The position numbers and the translations under genes are program-made. Source: Terramyces sp. JEL0728 (Eukaryota; Chytridiomycota; Chytridiomycetes; Rhizophydiales; Terramycetaceae). From it: a stretch of DNA of 64,000 nt. The notes under the pieces were generated by a model. The model was given only the letters and a program-made list of their open reading frames with translations, was not told the DNA's origin and did no database searches. The first letter of the stretch is position 1; the number at the start of each line of letters is the position of its first letter. The stretch lies in contig JADIIU010000003.1 in assembly GCA_027603945.1 (NCBI GenBank), positions 1 through 64,000 of the forward strand, given 5' to 3'. This document shows, one piece after another, positions 12,040 through 22,809 of the stretch.

Positions 12040-13007
12040 TTTGGAAGCAATAGAAATCCAAGATCCTGAACTCGCAGCATGGCTACCGCTAGCTACTCAT
12101 GGATTAATTAAAGTCACCGATCAAGAGTCTAATTTAATCAACAGAATTAGAAAGCACCTTAATAGAGAGGTTGAAGCAGAGTTCAATATGTCAGCATCTG
12201 AAGAACACAAATATTCTAAACAGGAAATTGCAGAACTAGAACACAGACTTGAATTACTGCAGCACCAACAACAAACGATTAAAACAAAGCAGCAAGAAAG
12301 GGAAACACTGAATAATCAAATCATGGAATTCAATGAAAGCAAAACTGTTGATTTGGAACCAATGTTGATCAAAATCAATAACAAAATAAAAGAGTCTCGC
12401 ATTCACTTTGATTTGAGCAAAAAGCAGATTCAGGATAAGGTGATTTTAGAATATATCAAAGCCAAAGCCTGGAATTACTATTTCGGCGGTTCCTTTTGCC
12501 AGGATAAGGAAGCGATAGACAGAGATTTGTCGCAAGTAGAAACGATTCAAATGCAGAGTGAAATTCGTGGATTGTTTAACGAAATATCTTTTGTAGTTGC
12601 CAATATGGTTGATTCAGAGACAGACGCCAAATTAAATCAGATACAAGACCAACTGTTGTTGGCCAAGCATAAACTGGCCCAAAACAATGAGCTATTAGTA
12701 AAATTGAACTTGGTAAAATCAATGATGGAAGAAAAGAATGAATACCCGCAAACAACTTACAAGGTAGAAGATTCCGAAACGCTACGAACAGTACACAGCG
12801 AGTTGCATCATCTATCAAATGATTTGCAGAATCGTCTAGATGAATACTATAGATTTTCGAAAACTAGACATTACGAAAATGAACCACCTCAAGTAAAACA
12901 AATGTTTGGAGAAATCAAAAACGAACTACATGCCATACAATTGAGGCAGAAACAGTATTCAGGTATTTTCTATTAATATAGATGAAATTTCATTGTTATA
13001 TGAATAA
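12029..13007 (+). CDS. Coiled-coil protein, possibly an augmin (HAUS3-like) subunit
   Basis: A 319-aa protein dominated by heptad-rich coiled coil from about residue 40 to the end, with many Gln/Glu/Lys residues. The opening FDLEAIEIQDPELAAWLPL is reminiscent of the FDWLFE...FLxWF motif at the start of HAUS3, the augmin subunit that branches spindle microtubules; in another frame just upstream lies a FYPEF-containing stretch that would fit the residues before it. This is a weak resemblance. A 19-nt intron at 12963-12981 moves the end to a TAA at 13007 (…YSDEISLLYE). The N-terminus may be incomplete (see the uORF at 11878). The gene converges on PGAP3 with only 44 bp between the stops. Confidence 0.5.
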
Positions 13008-13051
13008 TATTATTCTAATGGCATTTTACCTTTCCCTTGCCGGATCTATAT

Positions 13052-13978
13052 TTAATAAAAGCGTACTTCAAACAGAGCATCTTCCAGCATAAAGTCCCAA
13101 TACATCTTAACCACCGGTATAGTTGCACAATGCCATAACGAATGCGCGTCCAGTATTTTAAGAGCAGGAGGGAAATCTAGTAGTTCAAGCGACATGGCAA
13201 ATGTCAGCGAAAGCACAACAACTCCCATTTTGTATGAATGCGGCCGCTTTTTGATTGACAAAATACTCCACGCTAACCAAAACACGTTATGCAGAACACC
13301 TACTACTATCCCAGCTTTAATATTATACCTGATAATTACTACGAATTACCCATAATCAAACTTGTATAGCGATAAATAGGATACATGGCAGATATAAAAG
13401 AAAGCAAACAGACCTCCTATTCCAATTGAAGATACACTGTAAATCCGCAGCTGAAACACCAAGTGAACACAATAATATAATGCAGAGAGTAATCCTAACA
13501 TTGCAGAAAAATAGTCCATCTCGTTAATAACGATTACTTTTTCGGTGAATGGTAAATCTCTGGAATGAAACACTGCGCTCCAAATCCAGCAATTAATACT
13601 GCATAATCCATAGAAAACTGCTAAATATTTCAATCTAAATCTCCTTGATACTCGTTGCTGATATTTCTTTAAACCTTTATAATGTAGCCATCCATTCCCA
13701 ATACTAAACAGCACCGACGCTGGTTCCTGCATCCCGAACAATCTATAGAACGGCCATTTACCGTAGTACTGATGTGTTCGTTCCGTTGTTTGAGTAATCT
13801 GGTGCATACAAGTGTATTTGCAATCATCCAGACAAGTCCATAATGTAAGTTTAAGAGTGATTGACAATGGGTGCGGACATTTAAAGTTGCAGTCTGATAC
13901 GCAAGATTGAAATTGTGGGAGATGATCGCCTGTTGAACAGCTTACAAATATCATTACGAAAAACCACACCAGATTCAT
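13052..13978 (-). CDS. PER1/PGAP3 GPI-anchor remodelling protein
   Basis: A 301-aa multi-pass ER/Golgi protein of the Per1 family, which removes or exchanges the sn-2 acyl chain of GPI-anchored proteins. The mature N-terminus carries the typical Cys-rich luminal domain with CVSDC, CLDDC and CMHQ. It is followed by YGKWPF and FGMQEPASVLFS and then hydrophobic helices. FDYGYN-type and DFPPALKILDAHSLWH motifs near the C-terminus are family hallmarks; the first is completed only by removing the 21-nt intron 13329-13349. The N-terminal MNLVWFFVMIFVSCSTG is a signal peptide. An ATG at 14005 adds nine residues and is an alternative start. The sequence ends in ...FEVRFY. Confidence 0.9.
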
Positions 13979-14005
13979 TTTTCGTGCTGAGAAAATTGAG
14001 TGCAT

Positions 14006-14343
14006 ACTGAACTTGAAGTAAATTTCAGAGCTACAGCACACTTGAATCCGTGCAACTCATTTATTACTCGTCATTGCTATTCTTCTGTGTCCCTTTTAAA
14101 ACGCGTATGGCTATTATTGTTAACCAGAACTATTGTGGAGGCAGGTTCTTTCTGGCAAGTAGCACCGTTGCACTGCTATCCCCGACGAGATGTATCTGGT
14201 TTCATAACGAGCATAGTTAATCTTTGGCTGGAGTCGTTGCCCAAAGAGTTATGTTACTGTCCGAACAAATAGTTACATTCCACAATTGCTGTAAAAGTCA
14301 AAAATCATTAGCCTCCGCTGAGAATTGTTTGTTTACGCGTTCA
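14006..14343. other. Divergent promoter region between PGAP3 and MKS1
   Basis: This stretch lies between two divergent starts. An ATG at 14251 is in frame with MKS1 and would add 31 residues; that extension (MLLSEQIVTFHNCC...) has no similarity I recognise. No other gene is seen. Confidence 0.4.
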
Positions 14344-15600
14344 ATGGAGCATATCAGGAATTATCACCGCACACTGGATAGAATAGAAAACTTGAAAATA
14401 GGGATAAAGTTGTATAAAAAAGGAGAAGAACTCGAACTAATAGATCAAGTTTGTGTGGAATGGCAACAGCCAAGAATAATTACAGAGGCAGAAAACTCCA
14501 AAGAAAAAGAAACTGTGATTTCAGTGTTATTGGATAACGAAATTAAAAGCGAGCTGGGTTCGGATTTACTCAAGATTGATCCGCATTCTGGGATGGCAGA
14601 GAGACTATTGGAACCAATTCACCATGTCCTGAATGTCAGTGACAATGACGAAAATATTGGGGTTCCTTTAGAAACTAAAAGGTGGCATCAGCCATCAATC
14701 AAGGGAATTTATAGCGAAATGCAGTTCCTTGCCAATATCACGTATTCGATATTAATTGCAGAGACACAGATTTAGAGCAATACGATACAGCGATAACACA
14801 GATATTACTGTTAAAAGTACAATATTTTGGTAATGGGAATTTCGTAATGACAGTAAGAATCATTAATCAAGCCTGACTTTAATACAGAACAAAAGTTTAA
14901 AATTAAAGACGCAAATTACCAGTACATTATCACAAATGAATCAGAGAAAATAAAAGAAAAAGATGAGCAGATAGAGCAACTGATATTTACCGAATTCTAC
15001 AAGCGACTGCAAATATCGCGCTCAAGCACACTGGTGGACCTTGAGATGGAATCTATGGAATCGCAATCTAGAATCGTGTGGAATGGTGAAATCGGAATTG
15101 GAACGGGGTTCAATTCAGCAAATTTGTATATCCAATACATTACCAGCTTGCCAAAAGATTGTAAAAATGAGTCGAAATGCATTATAGGCTATACACAAAC
15201 AGTTTGTTCGACAGCTGATGAAGATGGGCAGGTATGGAACTTTAATGTTCCGATACAGATTTCCTACACTGCAGAAACCCTAAAGTCCCCAATAATCTAC
15301 TTTAAAATTGTTGGTATTGATTACATGGATAGACAACAAATCCAGGGTTATGGATACTTGGAACTCCCTTGTACTGTCGGTAGGTCCAGTTTTGAAATAC
15401 ATACCTGGAAACCATTAAGCAACTATCAGTCGAAAATGAAGACATACTTTTTAGGAGGGTCGCTACAGCTGCAAGAACTCGAATACCTGACCAAAGACAC
15501 TCAAAATAGATACGGCTTCCAAACTGAGAGTAGTGGCTACGTTACGTTCAATTGCAACTGTCTAGTTCAGGATAAGCGCGTGGCAGAGATACCAGTGTAA
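14344..15600 (+). CDS. MKS1: MKS1-like B9-domain transition-zone protein
   Basis: A 405-aa protein that matches Meckel syndrome type 1 protein, a component of the ciliary transition-zone MKS/B9 complex that gates the flagellar base. The opening YHRTLDRIENLKIGIKLYK corresponds to the MKS1 N-terminus. Residues ~230-370 form a B9 domain: GEIGIGTGFNSANLYIQYI, TQTVCSTADEDG, GYGYLELPCTVG, HTWKP and an FLGGS-LQLQELEYL segment, then RYGFQTESSGYV. Introns at 14742-14761 (20 nt) and 14853-14871 (19 nt) restore the middle region including a PDFNTEQKF element. The start is not certain (ATG at 14344 or 14251). Its presence indicates a true cilium and fits with CFAP20 and dynein further right. Confidence 0.85.
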
Positions 15601-15992
15601 GTTTATGTTTATTTAGAACGAAAATTGAAAAAAAGAGTGGAGTCAGCGAAGCATTGCATCGTGCGAAATTACGGTTGGATACATTACGGCAATTCACGAA
15701 GGCTGAACCAAAGGGCTAATCCAAATGGATGTAATCCCAGGGTCAATTAAAAAATAGATTTTTTGATAATTTCCGCGTTTTGCTGTTCCGAATCGTCTCT
15801 GCCCGCATTACCCTGCTAATCCACTCTGTTACCAACCATTTATTTCTAGCTTTGAATCCTTGAAACCCCAAATTTATTTAGACACGGGACCTGACCGCAT
15901 TTTATGCTGATGCGGCGAGGAGTTGACAGATTAAGGACACTATATTACATTCCTTTTTAGAAAATTCCAATGAAAAAAAATTACTTTTTAAA
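15601..15992. other. Intergenic region upstream of the CAP-protein gene
   Basis: About 390 bp between MKS1 and the chitin-binding CAP gene, both on the plus strand. It includes A/T-rich runs, among them an imperfect palindrome around 15750-15766 (AAAAAATAGATTTTTT). I see no tRNA, no exon and no known motif; it probably carries the promoter of the CAP gene. Confidence 0.4.
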
Positions 15993-16943
15993 ATGACATT
16001 GTTGTTCTTGTTCAACTTGGTTGCCTCCAGCCCATTGACTTCTCCTCTCGGACTATGTGGTTCTCAAAACAGTGCATTCGTGTGCGATAACAGCAACTGC
16101 TGCTCTAAATGGGGATACTGTGGTCAAGGTGCTGAATACTGTGCTGATGGCTGTCAAGCTGGCTATGGGCTTTGTAGTGGATCCTCTGTTCCTCTTGTTA
16201 TTCAAACTGGTGGTTCTGCTCCAAGTGTGGTTGGTGTCACTACCAACGATAGATGTGGTTCTCTTTTCAATACTCGCTGTAGCGGCACGTATTGTTGCTC
16301 AAAGTACGGCTACTGTGGTGATACTGATGCACACTGTTTGCCCGCGCAAGGATGTCAAATCTCTTTTGGTGCTTGTACTGGACAAGCCAGCAGCAACCCT
16401 GGCGTTGTTGGTTCTGGCCCTGCAAACCCTCCTCCACAAAACAACCCTCCAAAGACTAGTCCTCCTCCACAAACCAATCCTCCAAAGACTAACCCTCCTC
16501 CACAAAACAACCCGCCAGCACAATCCAGCCAATGTGGTCTTGGTGTGCACAACAATGCTAGAGGCAATGTCGGACTTGCAGGTCTTTCTTGGAGTTCAAG
16601 CTTAGCAAACGACGCATTAGCTTGGGCCCAACATCTCGAATCAACAAACTCATTCGCCCATGCTTCTCAGACCGCTGAGGGCGAAAACTTGCACTGGACT
16701 TCAGGCACTGCTGACTGTGACTCTGCAGTTCAATCATGGTTGAATGAAAGACCAAATTTCATCAAGTACTGCGGAAACGGCGTTATTAATTGTAACGGCG
16801 GGCTTGGGTTTGAATCCTATGGCCATTTCACTCAAATCATGGTGCAAAACTTGCAAAGTGTCGGGTGTGCAAAAACTGCTCATATTGTTGTTTGCAGATA
16901 CAATAGAATGCAATTGACTGGTGAAAAGTTGCTTAAATTCTAA
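15993..16943 (+). CDS. Secreted chitin-binding CAP-superfamily protein
   Basis: An intron-less 316-aa secreted protein. A short hydrophobic signal peptide (MTLLFLFNLVASS) is followed by two hevein/WGA-type chitin-binding modules (CBM18) at residues ~22-62 and ~86-128, each with the CCSKWGYCG or CCSKYGYCG core and eight cysteines. A Pro/Asn/Gln/Thr-rich linker (~130-182) is built from short NPPxTNPPPQ-like repeats. The C-terminal CAP/PR-1 domain (~185-305) shows HNNARG, AHASQTAEGENL, YGHFTQIMVQ and GCAKTAHIVVCRYN; the two cavity histidines and the glutamate are present. Such proteins act on cell walls or at host or prey surfaces. Lack of introns contrasts with most neighbours. CBM18 plus CAP points to a chitin-walled or chitin-interacting organism. 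Confidence 0.92.
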   Translation: MTLLFLFNLVASSPLTSPLGLCGSQNSAFVCDNSNCCSKWGYCGQGAEYCADGCQAGYGLCSGSSVPLVIQTGGSAPSVVGVTTNDRCGSLFNTRCSGTYCCSKYGYCGDTDAHCLPAQGCQISFGACTGQASSNPGVVGSGPANPPPQNNPPKTSPPPQTNPPKTNPPPQNNPPAQSSQCGLGVHNNARGNVGLAGLSWSSSLANDALAWAQHLESTNSFAHASQTAEGENLHWTSGTADCDSAVQSWLNERPNFIKYCGNGVINCNGGLGFESYGHFTQIMVQNLQSVGCAKTAHIVVCRYNRMQLTGEKLLKF

Positions 16944-16994
16944 ATAAATTTTCTTTGTCCAATATCTGTCCAAGAACCAACTTTTCCAATCTAA

Positions 16995-18217
16995 ATGTCT
17001 GCTTGTAAAATCAATTAACTCTAGTGAGATCAAATATCTTTCAAGAGTGGATCAGTGACTCTAACGAAGCGCTTTGTCTATCACTGGGTATACTCTGTTA
17101 ATACTAGGTAAGCTAATTAAACTAATGCAGTTAATCCAGAAACCATTGAGCAGCCAGTAGAATTCCACCCGCAATTCACTTACCCTGTATTCGGAGATGA
17201 AGAGCATGTATTTGGATACAAGGATCTAAAAATCAAACTATACTATTCGTCAGGATCACTCATTCCATATTTATCAATTTCATCTTCATCTCAAATTAGG
17301 GAAGGAGCAAAACCACAGGATATACTGAAAATCCTAAAACCATACATTCCAAAAGGCAACCCAATACTAACCAAGAAACCCTGTTTAATTGCGATGAATT
17401 TGCAAGCAAACTCAGGAATGAAAAGTTCAAACCAATTGGAGAAAAGATCCATGAATATAGAATAGACTCTACAGTTTATGAATATTACAAGTGCGACTTT
17501 GAAACCAAGCGCTTTCAGGATTACCATTCCCGATTACAGTTGTTTTTGCTCTGGTTTATAGAGGGATCTACATTTATCGAACCAGATGATAGATGGCAGT
17601 GCATTCTAATATTCAAGCGGGAGGGTAATGTTTCTCTGGTTGGATACTGCACCTATTATCCTTTTTATCATTTTCCAGACAAGATCAGGATGCGGATAAG
17701 GTGAATATTTTTAACTCAGCCAATTCTTGATACTACCTCCACATCAGGGACAGGGCCATGGAAAGACTTTATACAAGTACTTGTATGAAACATTCAGCAG
17801 CAATCCAAGTGTGGTGGATATCACTGTCGAAGACCCTAACGACTCCTTTCAAGATATGAGAGATAAACAAGATGTGCAAATGCTACTAGAACACGAGGCA
17901 TTAAAGGATGTCACGCCAAAGTCATTTGCTAGAAACGATCTAAAAGGACTAATGAAGCAATTCCACTTGTGCGAGGTACTGTTTATTAATATCAGCGCCA
18001 AGCCATTAGGTGTGTTGAAATACTGTTTTTGAAAAGAGTAGATAGATGGGATGCAAGACAGGTTAAGCAGTACCGCATATTTGTAAAGAAGCGGCTATAT
18101 AAAAAGAACAAGGAGGTATTGGAAGGGATGGAGTTTGGAGATCGATTGAATGCCCTTGAACAGACCTACGACAAGATTGAACAGGACTACCGTGAAATAA
18201 TAAAGAATCTTTTTTAG
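16995..18217 (+). CDS. HAT1: Histone acetyltransferase type B catalytic subunit (HAT1)
   Basis: A 366-aa HAT1 enzyme that acetylates newly made histone H4 (K5/K12) before chromatin assembly. Motifs are FTYPVFGDEEHVFGYKDLKI in the N-terminal domain, VGYCTYYPFYHFPDK, and the acetyl-CoA loop SQFLILPPHQGQGHGKTLY around residue 210, followed by VEDPNDSFQDMRD and the RQAIR...VEIL region. Five introns were placed: 17005-17024, 17088-17130 (43 nt, two introns back to back), 17356-17375 (GC-AG ends), 17701-17719 (GTGAA start) and 17976-17995. Only the full set gives a continuous protein. The first exon encodes just MSA plus one base. The ATG lies 51 bp past the CAP gene stop. Confidence 0.93.
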
Positions 18218-18298
18218 CAGACACAGTGAATATGGATCTCTATTCACCTCTTCCAGCAACAAAATCCAACTCAAAAAAATTTCCCAATTGCTAATCAT

Positions 18299-19704
18299 AT
18301 GGCTTCTTTGAAGAAATACATTAGAAACATAAAGAAAAACCAGCATCTCCTTACCTCTAGTCATTACTTTCAAATCAGCGAAACATTAATCAACTCGAAA
18401 GATGAAAAATTATCCAGAGAAACATTTAAAATTTTAGCTGGTCCAAATGATTCTATAGGAAAAATTACTTGTTCGCTGATAGTAGTCCAATATTAATGTA
18501 GTTGAATAAATCCACTGCTACCAAAGCACAAATCACACAGCTGTCTCAACAAATCTTGACTACATATGCAGATAAATTAGAGTACACCAGGTTCCGGCTA
18601 TTATCCAGAACACTGGTGCTATCGGATCTCGTTTCAAACCTGAATGATACGATGAATGACTTGAATGCAATGAATTGGGATCCACGCTTGCAAAGAACAA
18701 CAGAAATATTAATCATTGAAATTTTTACTCTTGCACAAAAAGAAGAGTATATTCTATTCCAAGAATTGTCGAAACTGTTACTGCCGTATTTGTTTATCAA
18801 TCAGGACGAATTCAAGAAATCAATTTACAATATTTATTCCAGCAAGAAACTAGAGTATCTGGTAAAAAATTATGCAAACATGGATAAAAATACGCTGGAA
18901 GGTTCCGCATTGCTGCAAGTTAATGAGAGAGATGATGAATCGTTAAATAACAAAATCAAACTGGCTCTACTGCTAAAAGATGCTGGAAAGATGGATTTAA
19001 ATGCAGTTGTTGAATTGTTTAACAGCTATTTGCGTACCGGGTTCCTGCCTGATCGAGACATTTTCAATTTACTAATTCAAGAAGTTGGGAATGGCAATGT
19101 GCAATGTTTACCGACTGAAAACACGCCAGCAAGTCAGGAACCTGAAATCGATCCCCAAGTCAAATGCTGGGAGATATTCAGATCAATGGAACGATCGGGA
19201 ATACCGTCTACCAGTGAATCGTTTGCACTATTATTCTCAAGCTGCAAGAACCCTAAAAACAAAGACAAGAGTTTTATATTCAAAATCGAAGAATATTTGG
19301 TATCAAACAACAAAACACACTCATACCAATCACTTTACAGTTTAATCGAATCGTTACTGGTGCTTGGACACTACCAACAGGCGTTTCAGCGAATATTAGA
19401 TATGGAAAGTTCAAATATACCATTAAACAAGGATATTTACAGAATGGTATTACAGATATCAACTACAGATAAACGATTAGCTTTGCATGCTATAAAAGAA
19501 TTCAAGAGAGATACCAGTGATAACTACGATTTGCTGCTGGAATGCTGCAGGGTAAGTGGAGATTATGTATCTGCGCTAGAGTTGGTTGATGAAATGCACG
19601 AAAGGAAAGTAGACTTGAAACCCTATAGAAATCTTGTGATGGAGCTGGGCGAACTTGGCGGATCCGAATTTTTAGATGCGCTGGTTGGGTATTACAAGAA
19701 ATAA
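18299..19704 (+). CDS. Pentatricopeptide-repeat (PPR) protein
   Basis: A 461-aa alpha-helical repeat protein. The C-terminal half holds PPR-like units, recognisable in PDRDIFNLLIQEVGNG, CWEIFRSMERSGIPST, LFSSCKNPKNKDKS and ALELVDEMHERKVDLKPY. PPR proteins normally bind organelle RNA, so a mitochondrial role in RNA processing or translation is likely. A 20-nt intron at 18482-18501 joins the N-terminal exon, whose basic start (MASLKKYIRNIKKN) could be a mitochondrial presequence. The repeats are degenerate, so a related helical-repeat family is possible. Confidence 0.7.
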
Positions 19705-19993
19705 AACATTATCTCGCGCAATTGATGCTCTTTCCACTATGCAGTGACAATTCTCACGCGATTGCTCTCAAGTCGCCGAGTGTTTTATGAAGAGCCTCAC
19801 AACAACTTGAATGGCACACTGGAATTAAGATTCATCGAACCTGGACAAACCCTATCTCAAAATGCAACAGGAGGGCTAGGGCTGGTCTGCAAAACACATT
19901 GCAAATTTGATTGGTCAAAACAATTTTTTCTCCGAAATGTGGCTTAGATGGTTTTTTTTGAGTGTTTCAATGACAGTACAACTTCACTTTCAA
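19705..19993. promoter_or_regulatory. Upstream region of the eL18 gene with a telobox-like motif
   Basis: The 289 bp before the ribosomal protein gene contain AAACCCTA at 19847-19854, the telobox sequence often found upstream of ribosomal protein and translation genes in plants and some fungi, and a nearby AGGGCTAGGGCT. A plus-strand frame at 19744-19947 starts with GTG and has no domain, so I do not call it a gene. The regulatory meaning is inference. Confidence 0.3.
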
Positions 19994-20624
19994 ATGGTAA
20001 GGAACAGCGATACAAAAAATATCCGGACAGAACTAACAATTAGGGTGTAGATTTAGCAACCAAGCATCACGTCAAGATCCGCAATCGTTCAGAACCAAAA
20101 TCTCAAGACGTTTACTTGAGACTTTTAGTTAAACTTTACCGTTTCTTGGCTAGAAGAACTAATTCTAAATTCAATGCAACCGTTCTTAAGCGTTTGTTTA
20201 TGTCCAAAGTTAATAGACCACCACTTTCTATTGCTCGCCTCGTAAAATACCTCGAAGGAAAGGAAGACAAGATTGCAGTATTAGTTGGAACTGTTACAGA
20301 TGATGACCGTTTGCTTGAAGTCCCAAAGATGACTGTTGCAGCCCTCCGTGTTACCAAGACTGCTCGTGCTAGAATTTTGAAAGCAGGAGGTGAAATTTTG
20401 ACTTTTGATCAACTTGCACTTCGTTCACCATTAGGAAAAGGAACTGTATTGTTACGTGGACCAAAGAACAACCGTGAAGCTGTCAAACACTTTGGTACCC
20501 CAGGTAAACCAGGTTCCCATGCAAAGTAGGATGATTTATTAACCATAGGCCTTTTGTCAGATCCAAGGGACGCAAACAAGAACGTGCTCGTGGTCGTCGT
20601 GCTTCTCGTGGTTACAAGAATTAG
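19994..20624 (+). CDS. RPL18: 60S ribosomal protein eL18
   Basis: Ribosomal protein eL18 of 186 aa, the normal family size. Motifs: [20 protein letters not shown] at the N-terminus, [67 protein letters not shown] and a basic tail ending RRASRGYKN. The first exon is only the ATG; the next intron, 19997-20043, is 47 nt and the longest in the window. A second intron at 20526-20548 (23 nt) interrupts the codon after HA. An intron at or near the start codon is common in fungal ribosomal protein genes. Codon choice looks stronger toward C-ending codons than in neighbours, as expected for a highly expressed gene. Confidence 0.95.
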
Positions 20625-20837
20625 AGGATTTGGTCCTTTTTTTGTTTTTAATACAATCACATTATGTCACTATGGTGAGATTATAATCAAACTGGATTTG
20701 TATTTGGAGTTCTGGATTGAATTGTTTACTGAGTCACTATGAGTGCACCCTGTCATTTTTGACATGTGATTGGCAATGGATCGCTATGACTCAAAGACGC
20801 TATTCAATTAAACAAAATCAATGTATTAGCGGATGAA

Positions 20838-22287
20838 CTAGATTGCTTTTCCTACCACGCTTACTTTAAATCCAATCTTCTTTAAAACATTATAATCAAC
20901 TATAGAACGGCCGTCAAACATGAACGCTGGCTTGTTCATGTCATCATACACCTTCTTGTAATCCAAAGTCTTGAATTCGTCCCATTCAGTAACAATTATA
21001 ATCGCATCTGTGCCCTTGGCAGCTTCGTAAGGGCAGTCAAACATTTTCACTCTCTGTTTGACTATTATTAGCAATTTACTTACATTGTTCTTTACTGGCT
21101 ACCTCTGGATCGGTCAAGTCACGCACAATTTGTTCTTTTGGCACTTTAGGATCGTAAATCCTTACGTTTGCATTTTCCCTTAAAAAGTATTTGATCAAAG
21201 TGATTGCAGCAGACTCTCTGGTATCGCCAGTGTTCTTTTTGAACGCAAATCCAAAGATTGCCAGGTTCTTGTTGGTAATTGTGTTGAATAATGATTTAAT
21301 AACTCTAGTTGTAAATCTTTCTTTTTGGTATTCATTCATAATTACTACTTGGTTCCAGTATGCCGCAACTTCAGGCAGATTCAAAGATTCGGAGAGATAA
21401 ACCAAATTCAGGATATCTTTTTGGAAGCATGAACCACCAAAGCCTACACTGGCTTTCAAGAATTTCGGTCCAATTCTGCTGTCGAGTCCACAAGCATATG
21501 CGACTTCATCGACATCAGCGCCAGTAGCTTCACAGATTGCAGATAATGAGTTAATTGATGATATTCTTTGGGCTAATAGAGCGTTGGCTGCCAATTTAGA
21601 TAATTCAGAAGACCACAGGTTTGCTGTGATAATCTTTTCCTTTGGTACCCAGTGTTCGTACACTGAGGCGAGTACAGATCTAGCATGAAGACCCTCTGGA
21701 GTAGTGAGAGAACCAATCAATACTCTGTCAGGATACAATAAATCGTTGATCGCTGTTCCTTCTGCTAGAAATTCTGGGTTCGATAAAATATCAAAACGTA
21801 TTAGATCATTGCTGTTGGCATCTAATATAGCACGCATACTCTCGGCAGTCTTGCAAGGAACAGTAGACTTTTCAATAACAATCTTTGAAGATGTAGCTAC
21901 CTTTGCAATTCTTCTAGTAGCACTTTCCAAGTATGCCAAGTCAGACGCAAATCCCGCTCCTAATCCAGACTTTTTTGTTGGAGTATTTACAGAAACAAAG
22001 ATTAAATCTGCTTGGTTTATATGGAAATCAACGTCGCTGGAAAAGAAAAGATTCTTTCCTCTGCAAGCAAACACAATTTCATCCAAACCTGGCTCGTAAA
22101 CTGGTAAATTGTCTGAATTCCATTCGTCGATTCTTTGCTGATTGATATCCACAATCGTTACTTGAATGTCAGGACATTTATATGCAATTACTGCACAGGA
22201 AGGGCCGCCTTCTTAAGTGGAAAAATTACCTACGTATCCGGCACCAATACAGCAGATCTTTAACTTTGGAGAAAAGGCTGTCAACAT
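20838..22287 (-). CDS. UGDH: UDP-glucose 6-dehydrogenase
   Basis: A 468-aa enzyme that oxidises UDP-glucose to UDP-glucuronate with two NAD+, feeding cell-wall or capsule polysaccharide synthesis. The N-terminal Rossmann motif GAGYVGG appears after splicing. Further marks are [31 protein letters not shown], the catalytic-cysteine motif [24 protein letters not shown] and a C-terminal UDP-binding domain with TEWDEFK and FDGRSIVD. Introns: 22209-22229 (21 nt) inside the Rossmann loop and 21062-21083 (22 nt) in the C-terminal domain. It is upstream-flanked by about 520 bp without genes. Confidence 0.95.
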
Positions 22288-22809
22288 TTGTCTATTGTGA
22301 GTTTAGAAGTTGCTTTTATACTTTTTGCAGTTGGATTAAAATTCCAAGCCACTTTCAGGAAGCAAACGTTTCCATTCGTTGGTTTTGGATAAAAATTTCA
22401 ACAGTACCAAGGTAGAAGCAGGATAATATGAAACGCAACAATCGCTCGTGATTGGGTTTGGCTATTTCAATCCCAGTTTTTAGGAATATTTAATCTCCAT
22501 GCTTTATTTTTCCCTGCAGTGCATTGACTATAAAAATTAAGAACTGGCATATCTGGATATTAAAAAATAATTGTATGGGATTTTGAACCAATGGATCGCA
22601 ATTGATAAGCGATCCATTCAGGAATTAAACCCGGGTATATATTGGATGAAATTCCGCGTTGCCGTTTTTTGTCACTTTAAATATAGCAGGCAAGATTGCA
22701 ATTTTAAAGTGCATTGTCGTCTTCAAAGGGAATCAACATCGCAGACCACATCTTACCATACTAACTGCAAATGCCAAATCGAAATGGACCAGAAATTAAT
22801 ATATTAAGA
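22288..22809. other. Intergenic region upstream of UDP-glucose dehydrogenase
   Basis: About 520 bp between the UGDH start and the stop of the Furry-like gene, both minus strand. It contains one perfect 10-bp inverted repeat (listed separately) and A/T-rich tracts. I found no exon, tRNA or transposon remains. Confidence 0.45.
22590..22618. repeat. Perfect 10-bp inverted repeat (hairpin)
   Basis: AATGGATCGC at 22590-22599 and its exact reverse complement at 22609-22618, with a 9-nt spacer. It could form a stem-loop in DNA or RNA or act as a dimeric factor site upstream of UGDH. No function is known. Confidence 0.5.

Noticed and set aside
13315..13349. A 35-nt intron in PGAP3 made of two joined units
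   Set aside because: Recounting the frame showed that a plain 21-nt intron (13329-13349) gives the conserved FDYGYN motif; the 35-nt version breaks the frame.
16299..16567. Minus-strand frames rich in Trp, Arg and Gly
   Set aside because: They are the complement of the Pro-rich linker of the CAP protein.
19744..19947. A 67-codon plus-strand frame before eL18
   Set aside because: It starts with GTG, has no domain and no splice structure, and lies where the eL18 promoter is expected.
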